Source: Streptomyces sp. ITFR-16 | GTDB lineage: Bacteria; Actinomycetota; Actinomycetes; Streptomycetales; Streptomycetaceae | Assembly: GCF_031844705.1 (NCBI RefSeq) | Contig: NZ_CP134609.1 | Location: 1,302,001 to 1,366,000, forward strand | Direction: 5' to 3' | Length of the DNA stretch: 64,000 nucleotides | Shown: positions 8,420 to 17,900 of the stretch, in pieces | Layout: every line of letters starts with the position of its first letter | Numbering within the stretch: the first letter of the stretch is position 1 | The notes under the pieces: generated by a model | What the model saw: only the letters and a program-made list of their open reading frames with translations | Databases searched by the model: none | Told to the model about the DNA's origin: nothing | Translations under genes and position numbers: made by a program

Positions 8420-8690
8420 TATTTTTTTCGTGCGACCGACGCTTAGGCGAGGTCAGCGGCGGCGCCCCCCTGGGCGTACCCGCAGGGAGCCGGCCCCTCA
8501 CGACTGATTCAAGCTCCGAATGAGCACGCGAAGTTGGGCGACTCAACAGCCACAAGGTGATGGGTTCCTGTTCAACACATGAAGTCGAGAGCATTGACAG
8601 CACGTTACGACAGTGTCATGTTCACGATGAACGACATCGGCGGCCGCCCTCCTCGATCGGCCACTGGCGCCGTCGATCCCGCGCACAGAA

Positions 8691-8706
8691 CTGGAAGCGC
8701 TACCAG
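8691..8706. promoter_or_regulatory. LacI-family operator proximal to GH16 gene
   Basis: CTGGAAGCGCTACCAG ends 28 bp before the GH16 start. Streptomyces cellulase genes are commonly controlled by a 14-bp TGGGAGCGCTCCCA element bound by CebR-type LacI repressors. This is a variant of that element. Confidence 0.7.
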
Positions 8707-8734
8707 TCTTCATCGGCTGAGCAAAGGAGCTCTC

Positions 8735-9463
8735 GTGCCCGTCCCCCTCGCAAGATCCTTCCGAGCCCTCATCGCACTCCTGGCGGTCTGCCTGTTCATC
8801 CCCCTGACCGCCCGTCCGGCGCACGCGGCGTCCTGGGGGGCGCCGCAGACCGTGAACTCCTGGAACACCATCAACCAGCGGTGGACCGCCAACAACGAAC
8901 TGGAGACCTACACGCCGAGCTGCGTCTGGTACGAGGGCAACACGCTCGTCATCAAGACCTACAAGGGCAGCGACGGCCAGTACTACTCGGGCCGCGTGGA
9001 GTCCAAGGCGCTCTACGGCTACGGCACCTACAGCTTCACGGCGAACATGCCGAACGGGCAGGGCCTGCTCCCCGCCGTGTGGGCGGCCTACCTGAACCCG
9101 TGGCTGCCGGAGTTCGACGCCGCGGAGATCGTGGGCCAGAACCCGAACACCGTCTACCAGACCTTCCACGACCCGAACAACGCGCAGACCCAGTTCTCGA
9201 AGGCCAACTCCTCGGGCTGGACCAACGCCTACCACACGTACTCCTTCACCTGGTTCCCCGACCACATCGACTTCACCGTGGACGGGACCATCACCGGAAC
9301 GAAGTGGTACTCCACCGCACCGGGCGTGGGGATGCGCTTCATCGTCAACACGGCGGTGGGCGGCGACTGGCCCGGCAACCCGAACGACTCGACGTGGGCG
9401 ACCGCGGACGGGGCCCGGTACCTCAAGGTCTCCTCGATCACCTACACGCCGTACTACCCCTAG
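8735..9463 (+). CDS. Secreted glycoside hydrolase family 16 (beta-glucanase type)
   Basis: 242 residues from GTG 8735, chosen because AAAGGAGC lies upstream and the product then begins with a Sec signal peptide (LARSFRALIALLAVCLFIPL, cleavage after AHA near 31). An upstream ATG at 8579 would read through the operator. The catalytic ExDxxE motif is present as PEFDAAEIVG (about E126, D128, E131). The size fits a single GH16 domain with no binding module. It likely cleaves beta-1,3 or mixed-linkage glucans outside the cell. The operator supports induction by oligosaccharides. Confidence 0.88.
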   Translation: MPVPLARSFRALIALLAVCLFIPLTARPAHAASWGAPQTVNSWNTINQRWTANNELETYTPSCVWYEGNTLVIKTYKGSDGQYYSGRVESKALYGYGTYSFTANMPNGQGLLPAVWAAYLNPWLPEFDAAEIVGQNPNTVYQTFHDPNNAQTQFSKANSSGWTNAYHTYSFTWFPDHIDFTVDGTITGTKWYSTAPGVGMRFIVNTAVGGDWPGNPNDSTWATADGARYLKVSSITYTPYYP

Positions 9464-9472
9464 CCGAACGGT

Positions 9473-9511
9473 GCCCGGTGCCGGCAGCCGCCCGGCCCGC
9501 CGGCACCGGGC
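9473..9511. terminator. Terminator after GH16 gene
   Basis: Arms 9473-9485 and 9499-9511, perfect 13 bp, loop 13 nt, just after the GH16 stop. Confidence 0.7.
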
Positions 9512-9536
9512 TCCCCGGGGCGAACCTCGGCACAGA

Positions 9537-9580
9537 GCCCCGGCCCCCATGAACGCCTGTGCGTCCGTGGGGGCCGGGGC
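9537..9580. terminator. Terminator for the convergent GH6 gene
   Basis: Arms 9537-9549 and 9568-9580, perfect 13 bp, 28 bp after the GH6 stop. Two hairpins separate the two convergent cellulase genes. Confidence 0.7.
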
Positions 9581-9607
9581 CGCCGCGGTCTCCGTGACCG
9601 GCGGTCG

Positions 9608-10891
9608 TCAGTGGGGCAGGTTCCAGGTCAGCCCCGGCCGCGCGTTGCGCGCCAGGGTGTGCGCGAAGTCGGGCCACCAGGCGCCTGCCGGCGGGTCCTC
9701 GCCGCCGCCGTACTCGGGATCGCCGGGTCCCGGGGTTCCGCGGTGGCACGTCCCGTCGGACTCACCGATGATCTTGACGTAGAGATACGCGTCCGCCAGC
9801 GGCAGGCCGGTGTCGGCCGTGGGGTGCACTCCGACGCCACGTCCAGGGGCATTGCACCAGTGTTCGTCGTCGGTGTACTTGTCGGGCGCCGTCCACGCGC
9901 CCAGCCCGTTGCGACTGGTGTCGAGGACGTAGTGAGTGAGCCGGTCGGCCGGGACGGTTCCGACGTTCTTGTCGTACCAGGCGTCGGTCCAGTGCCAGGT
10001 GGCGGGGTCCTCGAACGTCACCGAATTGCCGGGCGCGCCGTCGTTGGGTGCCGACGCCGAGTAGTACTGACTCGCGCACTCGGACGCCCGGCTCTCCACC
10101 GGACCGGAGCCGTGGGTGGCGTAGTGGATGCACTGCGAGACCCAGGTGGCGTAGCGGTTGAGCTGGTCGGTGGGCTGGTAGTTGGAGACGTTGAGCGCGA
10201 TGCCCTGCGCCTTCTGCACGCCCGCCGCCAGCAGGCGCTGGGTGATGACGCCCGGCGGCTGCCAGTTGCTGGTGCCGCCGTCGACGTAGACCGAGGTGGA
10301 CGGCTGCTGTTCGAGGGTCTCGATCGCCGACTTGACCGAGGCGAACCGTTCGGCGGTCCGGGTGCCGTCGGGATCGACGTCCGCTCCGCAGTCCTGGGGC
10401 AGCAGGGCGAGCCCGTCGGGCTCGACGACCGTCAGCGCCTTGCCGCTGCCGATTCCCCGGGCGACCGCCTTCACCCAGGCGTCGTAGGCCGCGGCGTCGG
10501 CCGCGCCTCCGCTGGAGTAATTGCTGCAGTCGCGGCCCGGGACGTTGTACAGGACGAGGACCGGCACCGTGCGGGTCGCCTTTGCCGCGCGCATGATGCC
10601 CTCGACCTTGGTACGCACCTGGTCGGGTGTGCCCTCGGTCAGCCAGAAGGACTCGGGCCACGAGGCGAGCTTGGCCATGTTCAGCGCGTCGGCGAGGCGG
10701 CCGGCACGCAGGTCGGCGACGGCCTGCTTGGCCGCCTTGCCTGCCGGATCGACGTAGAAGCGTGTGTCATGGGGCAGTTGGTGACTGCCTGAAGGCCGTG
10801 GCGTGGCGGTGGCCTGTGGTGCCAGGCCCGCCATCGTGACGGCCGCGCAGGCCAGCACGGCCATGCGGCGGAGGGATGCGACGCGGCTCAT
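9608..10891 (-). CDS. Secreted glycoside hydrolase family 6 (cellulase)
   Basis: 427 residues from ATG 10891, which gives a signal peptide (MAVLACAAVTMAGLAPQATA). GH6 hallmarks are present in order: VLYNVPGRDCSNYSSGGA with the proton-donor Asp loop, TVVEPDGLALLPQDCG, ALNVSNYQPTDQL and LDTSRNGLG. It has only the catalytic domain and no cellulose-binding module, unlike many Streptomyces GH6 enzymes. It cleaves beta-1,4-glucan; endo and exo modes cannot be separated by eye. SD is GGAGAAG. A LacI-type operator lies 177 bp upstream. Confidence 0.9.
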   Translation of the reverse strand: MSRVASLRRMAVLACAAVTMAGLAPQATATPRPSGSHQLPHDTRFYVDPAGKAAKQAVADLRAGRLADALNMAKLASWPESFWLTEGTPDQVRTKVEGIMRAAKATRTVPVLVLYNVPGRDCSNYSSGGAADAAAYDAWVKAVARGIGSGKALTVVEPDGLALLPQDCGADVDPDGTRTAERFASVKSAIETLEQQPSTSVYVDGGTSNWQPPGVITQRLLAAGVQKAQGIALNVSNYQPTDQLNRYATWVSQCIHYATHGSGPVESRASECASQYYSASAPNDGAPGNSVTFEDPATWHWTDAWYDKNVGTVPADRLTHYVLDTSRNGLGAWTAPDKYTDDEHWCNAPGRGVGVHPTADTGLPLADAYLYVKIIGESDGTCHRGTPGPGDPEYGGGEDPPAGAWWPDFAHTLARNARPGLTWNLPH

Positions 10892-11067
10892 GAAGGTGCT
10901 TCTCCTTGTCGGGGTGGTGCCCGCCGCCCCGGAGCGGGACGGCGTGGCGGGACCAGGAAGAGGGGGGAGGGTGCCGTCCACGGCGACCTGGCGGCAGGTT
11001 CGGAGCGGGGCATGTGCGGGCCCCGATCAGCGGTGGCTTCCGGTGAGGAGCCCGACCGGGCCAATTT

Positions 11068-11083
11068 TTGGGAGCGCTTCCAG
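11068..11083. promoter_or_regulatory. LacI-family operator upstream of GH6 gene
   Basis: TTGGGAGCGCTTCCAG is close to the 14-bp cellulase operator (TGGGAGCGCTCCCA). It lies in the 331-bp interval 10892-11222 before the GH6 gene, in which I see no other gene. Confidence 0.68.
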
Positions 11084-11222
11084 TCGTGGGCTCGATGATG
11101 GGGCGAAGGGTTGAGCGTGTCAAGGAAGTCGGCGAGGGCGGACGAGGCGACGGCTCACGTGAGCAGACCCCCGGAGACGGTCCCGCGGCCGGACGCGCGC
11201 ATCGCCGTACCCGCCCCACCGC

Positions 11223-11909
11223 TCAGGCGGAACCGCGCAGGACCAATGCGGTGGGGACGATGACATGGTCCGGTGGTCCGTCTGCGGGAGCGGGGGTGCC
11301 GATTCGGCGCAGGAGGAGCCGGGCCATGGCACGTCCCATGCCGTCGATGTCCTGGTGGACGGTCGTGAGCGGCGGATCGGTCGACTCGGCCACGCTGGTG
11401 TGGTTGTCGAAGCCGATCACCGCGATGTCGTCCGGGACGCGGCGTCCCCGTTCGCGCAGGGCACGCAGGGCGCCCTTGGCCATGAGGTCCCCGGCCACGA
11501 ACACGGCATCGATCCCCGGCCGGCGGTCCAGCAGTGCGGCCATGGCCCGTTCGCCGCTCTCGGCGGTGAAGTCGCCGTGCTCGACGAGCGCCGGGTCGGT
11601 GGAGCCACACGCGTCGCGGTACCCCGCGAGCCGGTCCACTCCCGCCGCCGGCCCCAGCGGCCCCGCGATGTGTGCGACGCGCCGCCGCCCCGATGCCGTC
11701 AGATGGTCCACGGCCTGACGCGCCCCGCCCCGGTTGTCCGCGTCCACGAACGCGGGTGGCCGCTCGTGCGGTGCCGACGGCCAGTCGGGTCTGCCGCAAT
11801 AGACCGCGGGCAGCCCGATGCGGCGCATGATGGGCGGCAGCGGGTCGTCGGTGCGGACGGAACATGCCAGCACCCCGTCGACGTGTCCAGCGGTCAGATG
11901 GCGGAGCCG
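11223..11909 (-). pseudogene. Decayed LacI-family regulator, N-terminal DNA-binding part missing
   Basis: The product aligns with LacI proteins only from the middle of the ligand-binding domain (RLRHLTAGHVDGVLACSVRT) to the natural end (DHVIVPTALVLRGSA). The frame is closed by TGA at 11910-11912, so the helix-turn-helix and first part of the sensor are absent. A GTG at 11873 could start a 216-residue remnant without DNA-binding ability. It abuts the intact LacI gene by 26 bp in the same direction, so loss by recombination between tandem paralogues is likely. Confidence 0.75.
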
Positions 11910-11935
11910 TCAAGGGCTGGCGTCCGCTCGCGCGC

Positions 11936-12949
11936 TCAGCTGCTCCCGCGCACCACCAAGTGCGACGGAAGGAGAATCGGGCTGGGGCTCCTGCCGCCGA
12001 TCAGAGCGATCAGCATGCGGGCCATCTCCCGGCCGAGATCCCTTATGGGCTGATGGATCGTGGTCAGCGCGGGTTCGGCGACCTGGGCGATCGCCAGGTC
12101 GTCGAACCCCACCACGGACACGTCCTGCGGCACCGACCGGCCCGCGCCGCGCAGCACCCGCAGCGCCCCGGCGGCCATGTTGTCGTTGGCGGCGAACACA
12201 CCGTCCAGGTCGGGGTGGCGCTCCAGCAGACGGGTCATCGCGGCGGCCCCGCTCGCCTCGGTGAAATCACCCGTCTCGGGGTCCAGGGCCTTCAGTCCGG
12301 CCAGCAGCAGCGCCTCCTGGTAGCCGCGGTGCCGGGCATGCCCCACCTCGGTGTCCAGGGGGCCGGTGATCGTCACGATGTCGCGCCGCCCCCTCGACAG
12401 GAGGTGCTCGGTCGCGGCACGTGCGCCGGCCGTGTTGTCGATGTCGACGTACCACTGCGGTGTCGTTCCGCCGGGCCGGCCGCCGAAGACCACCGGGGTC
12501 GACGTCTTGTCGGCGAGCCCGGCCAGCGGATCGTCCTCGTGCAGCGCCATCATCATCACCCCGTCCACACCGCCGGAGCGGAGCAGCTTCTCCACCCTCG
12601 CCCGGCCCCGGTCGGATTCGGCCAGGCACAGCATCAGATGCAGGTCGGCGTCCTCCAGCGCGGCCGAGATCCCCACGATGACCTGCGCGTAGAACGGATC
12701 GGCCAGCACCGAGGGGTCCTGGCGGGAGATGACGAGCGCGGCCACCCCGGACTGGCTGGTCGCCAGCGCCCGCGCCTTGGAGTTCGCGACGAAGCCCAGT
12801 TCACGCACGGCCCGCTCGACGGCGTCGCGCTTGGCGCGGCTGACATGAGGTGCGTTGTTCAGCGCCCGGGAGGCGACCGAACGAGAGACCCCGGCCCGCT
12901 CAGCCACCTGGTCGAGCGTCATCTTTCGGGGCGGCGGAACGTCATTCAT
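11936..12949 (-). CDS. LacI-family transcriptional repressor
   Basis: 337 residues from ATG 12949. The N-terminal HTH and hinge are complete (TLDQVAERAGVSRSVASRALNN, then NSKARALATSQSG). The periplasmic-binding-like sensor domain follows (VDGVFAANDNMAAGALRVL, VSVVGFDDL). The three nearby operators with central GCGC flank the GH16 and GH6 genes, so it most likely represses these until an oligosaccharide inducer is bound. A variant half-site lies in its own upstream region. Confidence 0.9.
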   Translation of the reverse strand: MNDVPPPRKMTLDQVAERAGVSRSVASRALNNAPHVSRAKRDAVERAVRELGFVANSKARALATSQSGVAALVISRQDPSVLADPFYAQVIVGISAALEDADLHLMLCLAESDRGRARVEKLLRSGGVDGVMMMALHEDDPLAGLADKTSTPVVFGGRPGGTTPQWYVDIDNTAGARAATEHLLSRGRRDIVTITGPLDTEVGHARHRGYQEALLLAGLKALDPETGDFTEASGAAAMTRLLERHPDLDGVFAANDNMAAGALRVLRGAGRSVPQDVSVVGFDDLAIAQVAEPALTTIHQPIRDLGREMARMLIALIGGRSPSPILLPSHLVVRGSS

Positions 12950-12978
12950 ACGGCCCTGGTCCTTCCCAGCAAGATTTT

Positions 12979-12992
12979 TGGAAGCCCTCCCA
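12979..12992. promoter_or_regulatory. Weak LacI-type operator upstream of the lacI gene
   Basis: TGGAAGCCCTCCCA keeps both outer arms of the cellulase operator but has CC in place of CG at the centre. It lies 30 bp before the regulator start and could give weak autoregulation. Confidence 0.4.
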
Positions 12993-13039
12993 TTCTCCAC
13001 TCTCGCTGACCTCCGGGGCTACGGGCTCCGGGTATGGGC

Positions 13040-14971
13040 TCAGGTGCCCGTCTCCAGAGCCCCTGCCGGTTCCCAGGCCGCCGCGCACAGGGACTCGGAC
13101 ACCGCCGCCGTGTAACGGGCGCCGGCGAGCCAGTGGGCGGCGAAGCCGTCGGTGTCGGCGGGGAGGAGGCGGCCGAAGAGGTCGCGCTCGCGCTGGGCGG
13201 CCGAGGCGCACAGGGTGGTGAGGAGCCCGGCGGCCGTGGGAAGGCCCGCGCGCCGGATGCGAAGGGTCTCGGCTGTGACGTCACCGAGCATGCCGAGAGC
13301 CGCGCGGCCCGCCGTGACCGCCTGTTCGACCCGGCGCTCCAGGAGATACAGGGGCGAGTGCGCGCCGGATGCTCCGGACTCCGGCGGGGCGACGTGCACG
13401 GGGGCCGTCGCGTCCGGGAGGTCGGCGCGGCGCAGGCGGTCGAAGCCGAGGTCGACCGTGCCCTCGCCGGTGGGGTGCGAGCAGGCGAGGAGGGTGAGCC
13501 GGGGGTGGAGGGCGGGCACCATGCGGCCGATGATCCTCAGCCGTGTCCCGGGCGCCGCGGCCAGCAGCATCAGATTGTCGCGGTGGGCGAGCGCGGGATC
13601 GTCGTCGGCCACGGCGAGCCGTACGGGGATGCCTCCCCGGCACAGCGCGAGCAGGCAGGTGCCGCCCGACTCCCGTACGGCTCCGAGGAGTTCGACGTCC
13701 AGGAAGAGCAGGTCGCCACCGCCGCCGACCGGGTCCGCGTAGCGGGCGACGGACCGCAGGGCGCGGGCGGCCTGTGCGGCCGGCGGCGTCTCCCACAGGG
13801 CGGCGAGCGGCGGCTCCGTCCACGCCGCGCCCCGCGCGGTCACGGCCTTGACGCCCTTGCCGGCGCCCAGCCTGCCGTCCGGGGAGACCGTCGCCCCCGA
13901 GACCGCGAGGCCCGCCCTGCCCAGCTCCCGGTGGGTGAGCGCGCTGTCCCCCAGCCGCACGGCCCGGTCGGCCACGCCCAGGGCGCGCCCGACACCACCG
14001 GGTGCCACGTCGCCGACCGTGCAGAGACGGCCGTCGGAGCCGGCGACCCAGGTGCGGACGCCGCCGTGTCCCGAGTCGGTGACCACGGGCTCGGTGAACA
14101 GGCCGTACAGGCGCAGCGAGCCGTCCGGGCTGTACGGGCGGCGCGCGCTGCCGCAGACGGCGGCCAGCTCCGCCCCGGACGCCGTCCCCACCCGGTGCGC
14201 GGTGCCGAGGAGTTCGGCCAGGGCCGTGACGAGGTCGGCGGTGCGGTAGGACGGGTCCCCGGCGCGGGCCGCGCGCAGCAGTGTGACGACGGACAGCGCG
14301 GCGGCCGCCGGGCGCGGCAGGTGCCGGAGCCGTGCGGTGTGCGCGGCACGGAGAAGGACCGACTGGGTGACGGCTCCCGCTCCGTCGGCGCCGGCCTCCA
14401 GCACGGCGGCGCCCGCCGACCACAGCGCCTCGGCCGCGGCCCGCTGAGCCGGACCCGCCACCTCGGGGGCGGGGGCCTGGGCGGGCACGGTGTTCGTTAC
14501 GGGGGCGGGGGCCGTCGCGGAGGCGGGGGTCGCCAGGGGCGCAGGGTCCGTCGCGGAGGCGGAGTCCTGGGCCGGTGCGGGGTCCGTTGCGGTGGTGGGA
14601 TCCGTTGCGGTTGCGGAGGCCGTTGCGGGGGCGCGTTCCGGGGCAGCCGGGATCGGCTGGTCGGCGGGCTCGGGGACCGCGTCCGCCATGGGCGCGGCGC
14701 AGGCGGCGGCCGCGCGGTGGACGCAGGCCGGGGCGAGGAGGCAACCGCAGGTGATGGCGTCCGCCGTCGCCACCACGCCCCCCGGGGCGTGCAGGCGCAA
14801 CGCGGTCTCGTCGTCGACCTCGATCGTCACCGTGTCCCCGTCGCGGTGCGTCGGACGGGCGCCGAGCTTGGTGACCATCGCGTCCAGCCGCTTGCGCAGC
14901 CGGGGCGAGAGATCCTCCACGAGCGTCGCCGTGACCTCCGGTGCGACGGATGGCAACCGGTCTGCGGTCAT
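13040..14971 (-). CDS. SWIM zinc-finger protein of the MoxR/VWA operon (YehQ-like)
   Basis: 643 residues from ATG 14971, which overlaps the previous stop (ATGA). A SWIM motif is visible early: CGC at 75-77, then C83 and H85 (CxCxnCxH). A low-complexity Ala/Pro/Thr linker of about 80 residues follows, then a folded C-terminal region with no other family I know. SWIM domains bind DNA or protein. Last gene of the operon; E. coli yehQ is the matching partner of a MoxR ATPase and VWA protein. A longer reading of this frame, upstream to 16060, is a shadow of the neighbouring gene. Confidence 0.8.
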   Translation of the reverse strand: MTADRLPSVAPEVTATLVEDLSPRLRKRLDAMVTKLGARPTHRDGDTVTIEVDDETALRLHAPGGVVATADAITCGCLLAPACVHRAAAACAAPMADAVPEPADQPIPAAPERAPATASATATDPTTATDPAPAQDSASATDPAPLATPASATAPAPVTNTVPAQAPAPEVAGPAQRAAAEALWSAGAAVLEAGADGAGAVTQSVLLRAAHTARLRHLPRPAAAALSVVTLLRAARAGDPSYRTADLVTALAELLGTAHRVGTASGAELAAVCGSARRPYSPDGSLRLYGLFTEPVVTDSGHGGVRTWVAGSDGRLCTVGDVAPGGVGRALGVADRAVRLGDSALTHRELGRAGLAVSGATVSPDGRLGAGKGVKAVTARGAAWTEPPLAALWETPPAAQAARALRSVARYADPVGGGGDLLFLDVELLGAVRESGGTCLLALCRGGIPVRLAVADDDPALAHRDNLMLLAAAPGTRLRIIGRMVPALHPRLTLLACSHPTGEGTVDLGFDRLRRADLPDATAPVHVAPPESGASGAHSPLYLLERRVEQAVTAGRAALGMLGDVTAETLRIRRAGLPTAAGLLTTLCASAAQRERDLFGRLLPADTDGFAAHWLAGARYTAAVSESLCAAAWEPAGALETGT

Positions 14972-17900
14972 GCGGTCTTCTCCCCTATCCAGCGGGCCAG
15001 TTCGAGTGGGCTGAGGGCCGCCACGGGCATGCCGGCGGCCACGAGCTGCCCGGCGACGCCCGTCGAGTAGCGCGGCCGGCCGGCGTCGTCGAGACTCGCG
15101 CACCCGAGGACGTGGCAGCCGGTGTTCACCAGGGCCCGCACTTCGGCGAGCAGCCCGCCGAGCGGCGCGCCCTCCTCGAAGTCGCTGATGACGACGACGA
15201 GGGTGCGGCTGGGCACCTCGATCAGGCCGCGGGCGTGCCGCAGCCCGGCAGCGATGTGCGTGCCCCCGCCGACGCTGACCTCCAGCAGGAGGGAGAGGGG
15301 GTCGTGCACATGGCCGGTGAGGTCGACGACCTCCGTGGAGAAGGCCAGGAAGTGGGTGCTCAGGGTCGGCACCCCGGCGAGCACGGAGGCGGTCAGCGCG
15401 GACCAGATCGTGGACGCCTCCATGGATCCGGAGACGTCGGTGACCAGGATCAGGCGCCAGTCGGCCGACCGGCGGACCCGACTGCGGAACACCGGTCTCT
15501 CGGGGATCACCCGGACCGTGCCGTCGGCCGTCCGCCGGGCGGTGGCCAGGTTGGCGCGCAGCGTGCGCGGCAGGTCCAGCCTGCCCCCGGGGCGGCGGGT
15601 GGGCCGGGCCGACATGGCGCCGGTGAGCGCCGGGCGCAGCCGGGTGGCGAGCTGCCGGGTGAGTTCGTCGACGAGGCGGCGGACCAGGGGCCGGAGCGCA
15701 GCGAGGCGGGCCTCGGGCAGGCCGCCCGCGTACCGGAGGATCGTCCGGAGCAGTTCCACGGAGGGGGTGGCGGCCGCCGGGTCGAGTGCGGTGAGGACGT
15801 CCTGCCTGCCTGTTCCGGCTGCGGCGGCGAGGACCTCCTCGCGGACTCCCGGGCCGAACAGCGCGGCCAGTTCCTCGGACCACTCGCGGACACCGGGGTA
15901 CGAGGGTTCCCGACCGCCGCGCCCTGCGCCACCGGGTCCGGGCAGCCCGCCCCGGGACCCCTCGCCGTGTCCGGCGCCGTAGAGCTCGTCCAGAGCGGTC
16001 GCCAGCCGGGCGGCGCCGGACGGCAGCTGGTCGGGGCGCCGGCCGAGCACGAGCCGCCACCGGTCGGCGGGTGCCAGGGTCCGCGCGGGGGCGGCCTCGG
16101 TGGAGGGCGCGGTGACGGGCTGCGCGGCGGGGCGGCCGGACAGCGCAGGATTCCGGTCGTCGGGCGCGGACGGCGGGACGCGCAGGCCGAGGGCGGCCAG
16201 GAGCTCGCGGGCGGCGAGGTCGGCCGCCGTACGACGGGCCAGCTCGGCCGGATCGTCCGCGTCGAGGCCGTCCACCCGTGTCCCGAGCCGCTCCTCGACG
16301 GTGTCCAGCAGGCGGTCCCGGGCGGCCGGGCTCAGCGTGTCGAAGCCGCCGCGCAGGGCCGGCAGCCGGGCCAGGAACGCGGTGTCGTCCAGCTCGACGA
16401 CCCGGCGCAGCAACGGGTCAAGGGCGCCGACGCCGACGGTCAGGAGCGGGCCCGCCACCGTCAGGACGCCGGTGAGACGGGCGGTGAGCGCGGCCCGTGA
16501 GGCGCTGTCCACGGCTCCGTCCACCCAGGAGGCGACCCGTCCGCCGAAGCTCTCGGCCTCCTCGTGGCCCGTGAGCACTCTGACCGCTCCGGCGGCCGCG
16601 GCGATCAACGGGGTGCCGTCGGCGGCCAGCCGGGCGAGTGCGGCGGTGAGCCGGATGCCGCCCACCCGGTCGGCCCGCTGGGACAGTTCGAGGAGCGCCC
16701 GGGCGTCCTCGGGCTCCTCGGAGCCGGTCAGGCCGTCGACCTGGCGGACCGCGGCCGAGGTCAGGAGTTCGGCCGCGTGCGCGGTGTCGGCGGCCCGGGC
16801 GGAGGCGGCGGTGCCGGGGGCCGAGGTGCCTGCGGGCGGGGCGTCGGCGGGCAAGGCGTCCGCGGGCGAGGTGTCCGCGGGCGCGGTCAGGCCCGGCAGG
16901 TGGCCGGCGTCGATGCGGTCCAGCAGGTCGAGCCCGGCGAGGAGTTCGGGAAGGGTGCCGCTCGCGGGAAGTACGGCCGCCAGCTCGGTGAGCCGTTCGT
17001 CGGCCAGAGTGGGGAGCCCGCACTCGGCGGCCTCCGTGAGGCCGCGGACGACCTGGGCGGCCGTCGGGCCGCCCTCCGCGCGCTCGGCCGCGTGCCGCTG
17101 CCGCAGCACGCCCTCGGCCGCCTGGGCCGGGGTCACACCACGGGCCCCGGCCGCGGTGAGCATCGCGGCCGTCGCCGGGGTCCACCGCACCTGCCAGCGC
17201 GTCGTGAGTCCTTCCGTACCCGCCGCGCCGGTCACCCCTTGCTCCTGCGCGTACGGAATGCCGCACACCGTCAGCCTGCGCAGCAGCAGTTCACGGCGCC
17301 GGTCCAGGGCGGAGCGCGCCGGGTCGAGCCGGAGATCGCGCGGCGCCTTCTCGTGCGTGCCCTCGGGACCGGGGAGGGAGAGCGCCGCGGTCTCGGCCTC
17401 GACGGCGGGGCCGAGTCCGCTGCGCGGGGCGGCGGGCGCGGGCCGTCCGGTGCGGGCTCCGACGAGTACGCGTTCGAGGGCCTGGGCGACGGCGCGGCCC
17501 GTGCCATAGGTCTCGCCGCGCCCCAGCACCGTCTGCACGGCCTCCAGGAGTTCACCGCGGCCGGGGGCGGGCAGATCGCGCAGACGGGCCAGGTCGGCGG
17601 CCACCCGGACGACCTCCCGGCCGTCCGCCGGGCCGTAGGGGTGCCCCTGTTCGCGCAGCGCGGCGCAGACGCGGACCGCGGTGCGGATCAGCGCCTCGTG
17701 CAGCGCGGCCGGGTCCCCGGCGGCGTCCAGGACGATGTGCTGCCACTCCGGGTCCCGGATGCCGGCCGGGTAGCCGGACCGCGAGTCGAGCAGCGGGTAC
17801 GTGTACGGGACGAGGGAGACCGTGCATGCGTCGGTGCCGGGGCTGTTGTCGGCGCGGCCGACCGCGTGGCCGTCGGCGTGGCGGCCCCCGCCGTTCGCGC

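Noticed and set aside
14972..16060. Upstream extension of the SWIM gene giving a 1006-residue protein
   Set aside because: The extra part is antisense-phase shadow of the VWA gene; ATG 14971 overlaps the VWA stop as in the rest of the operon.
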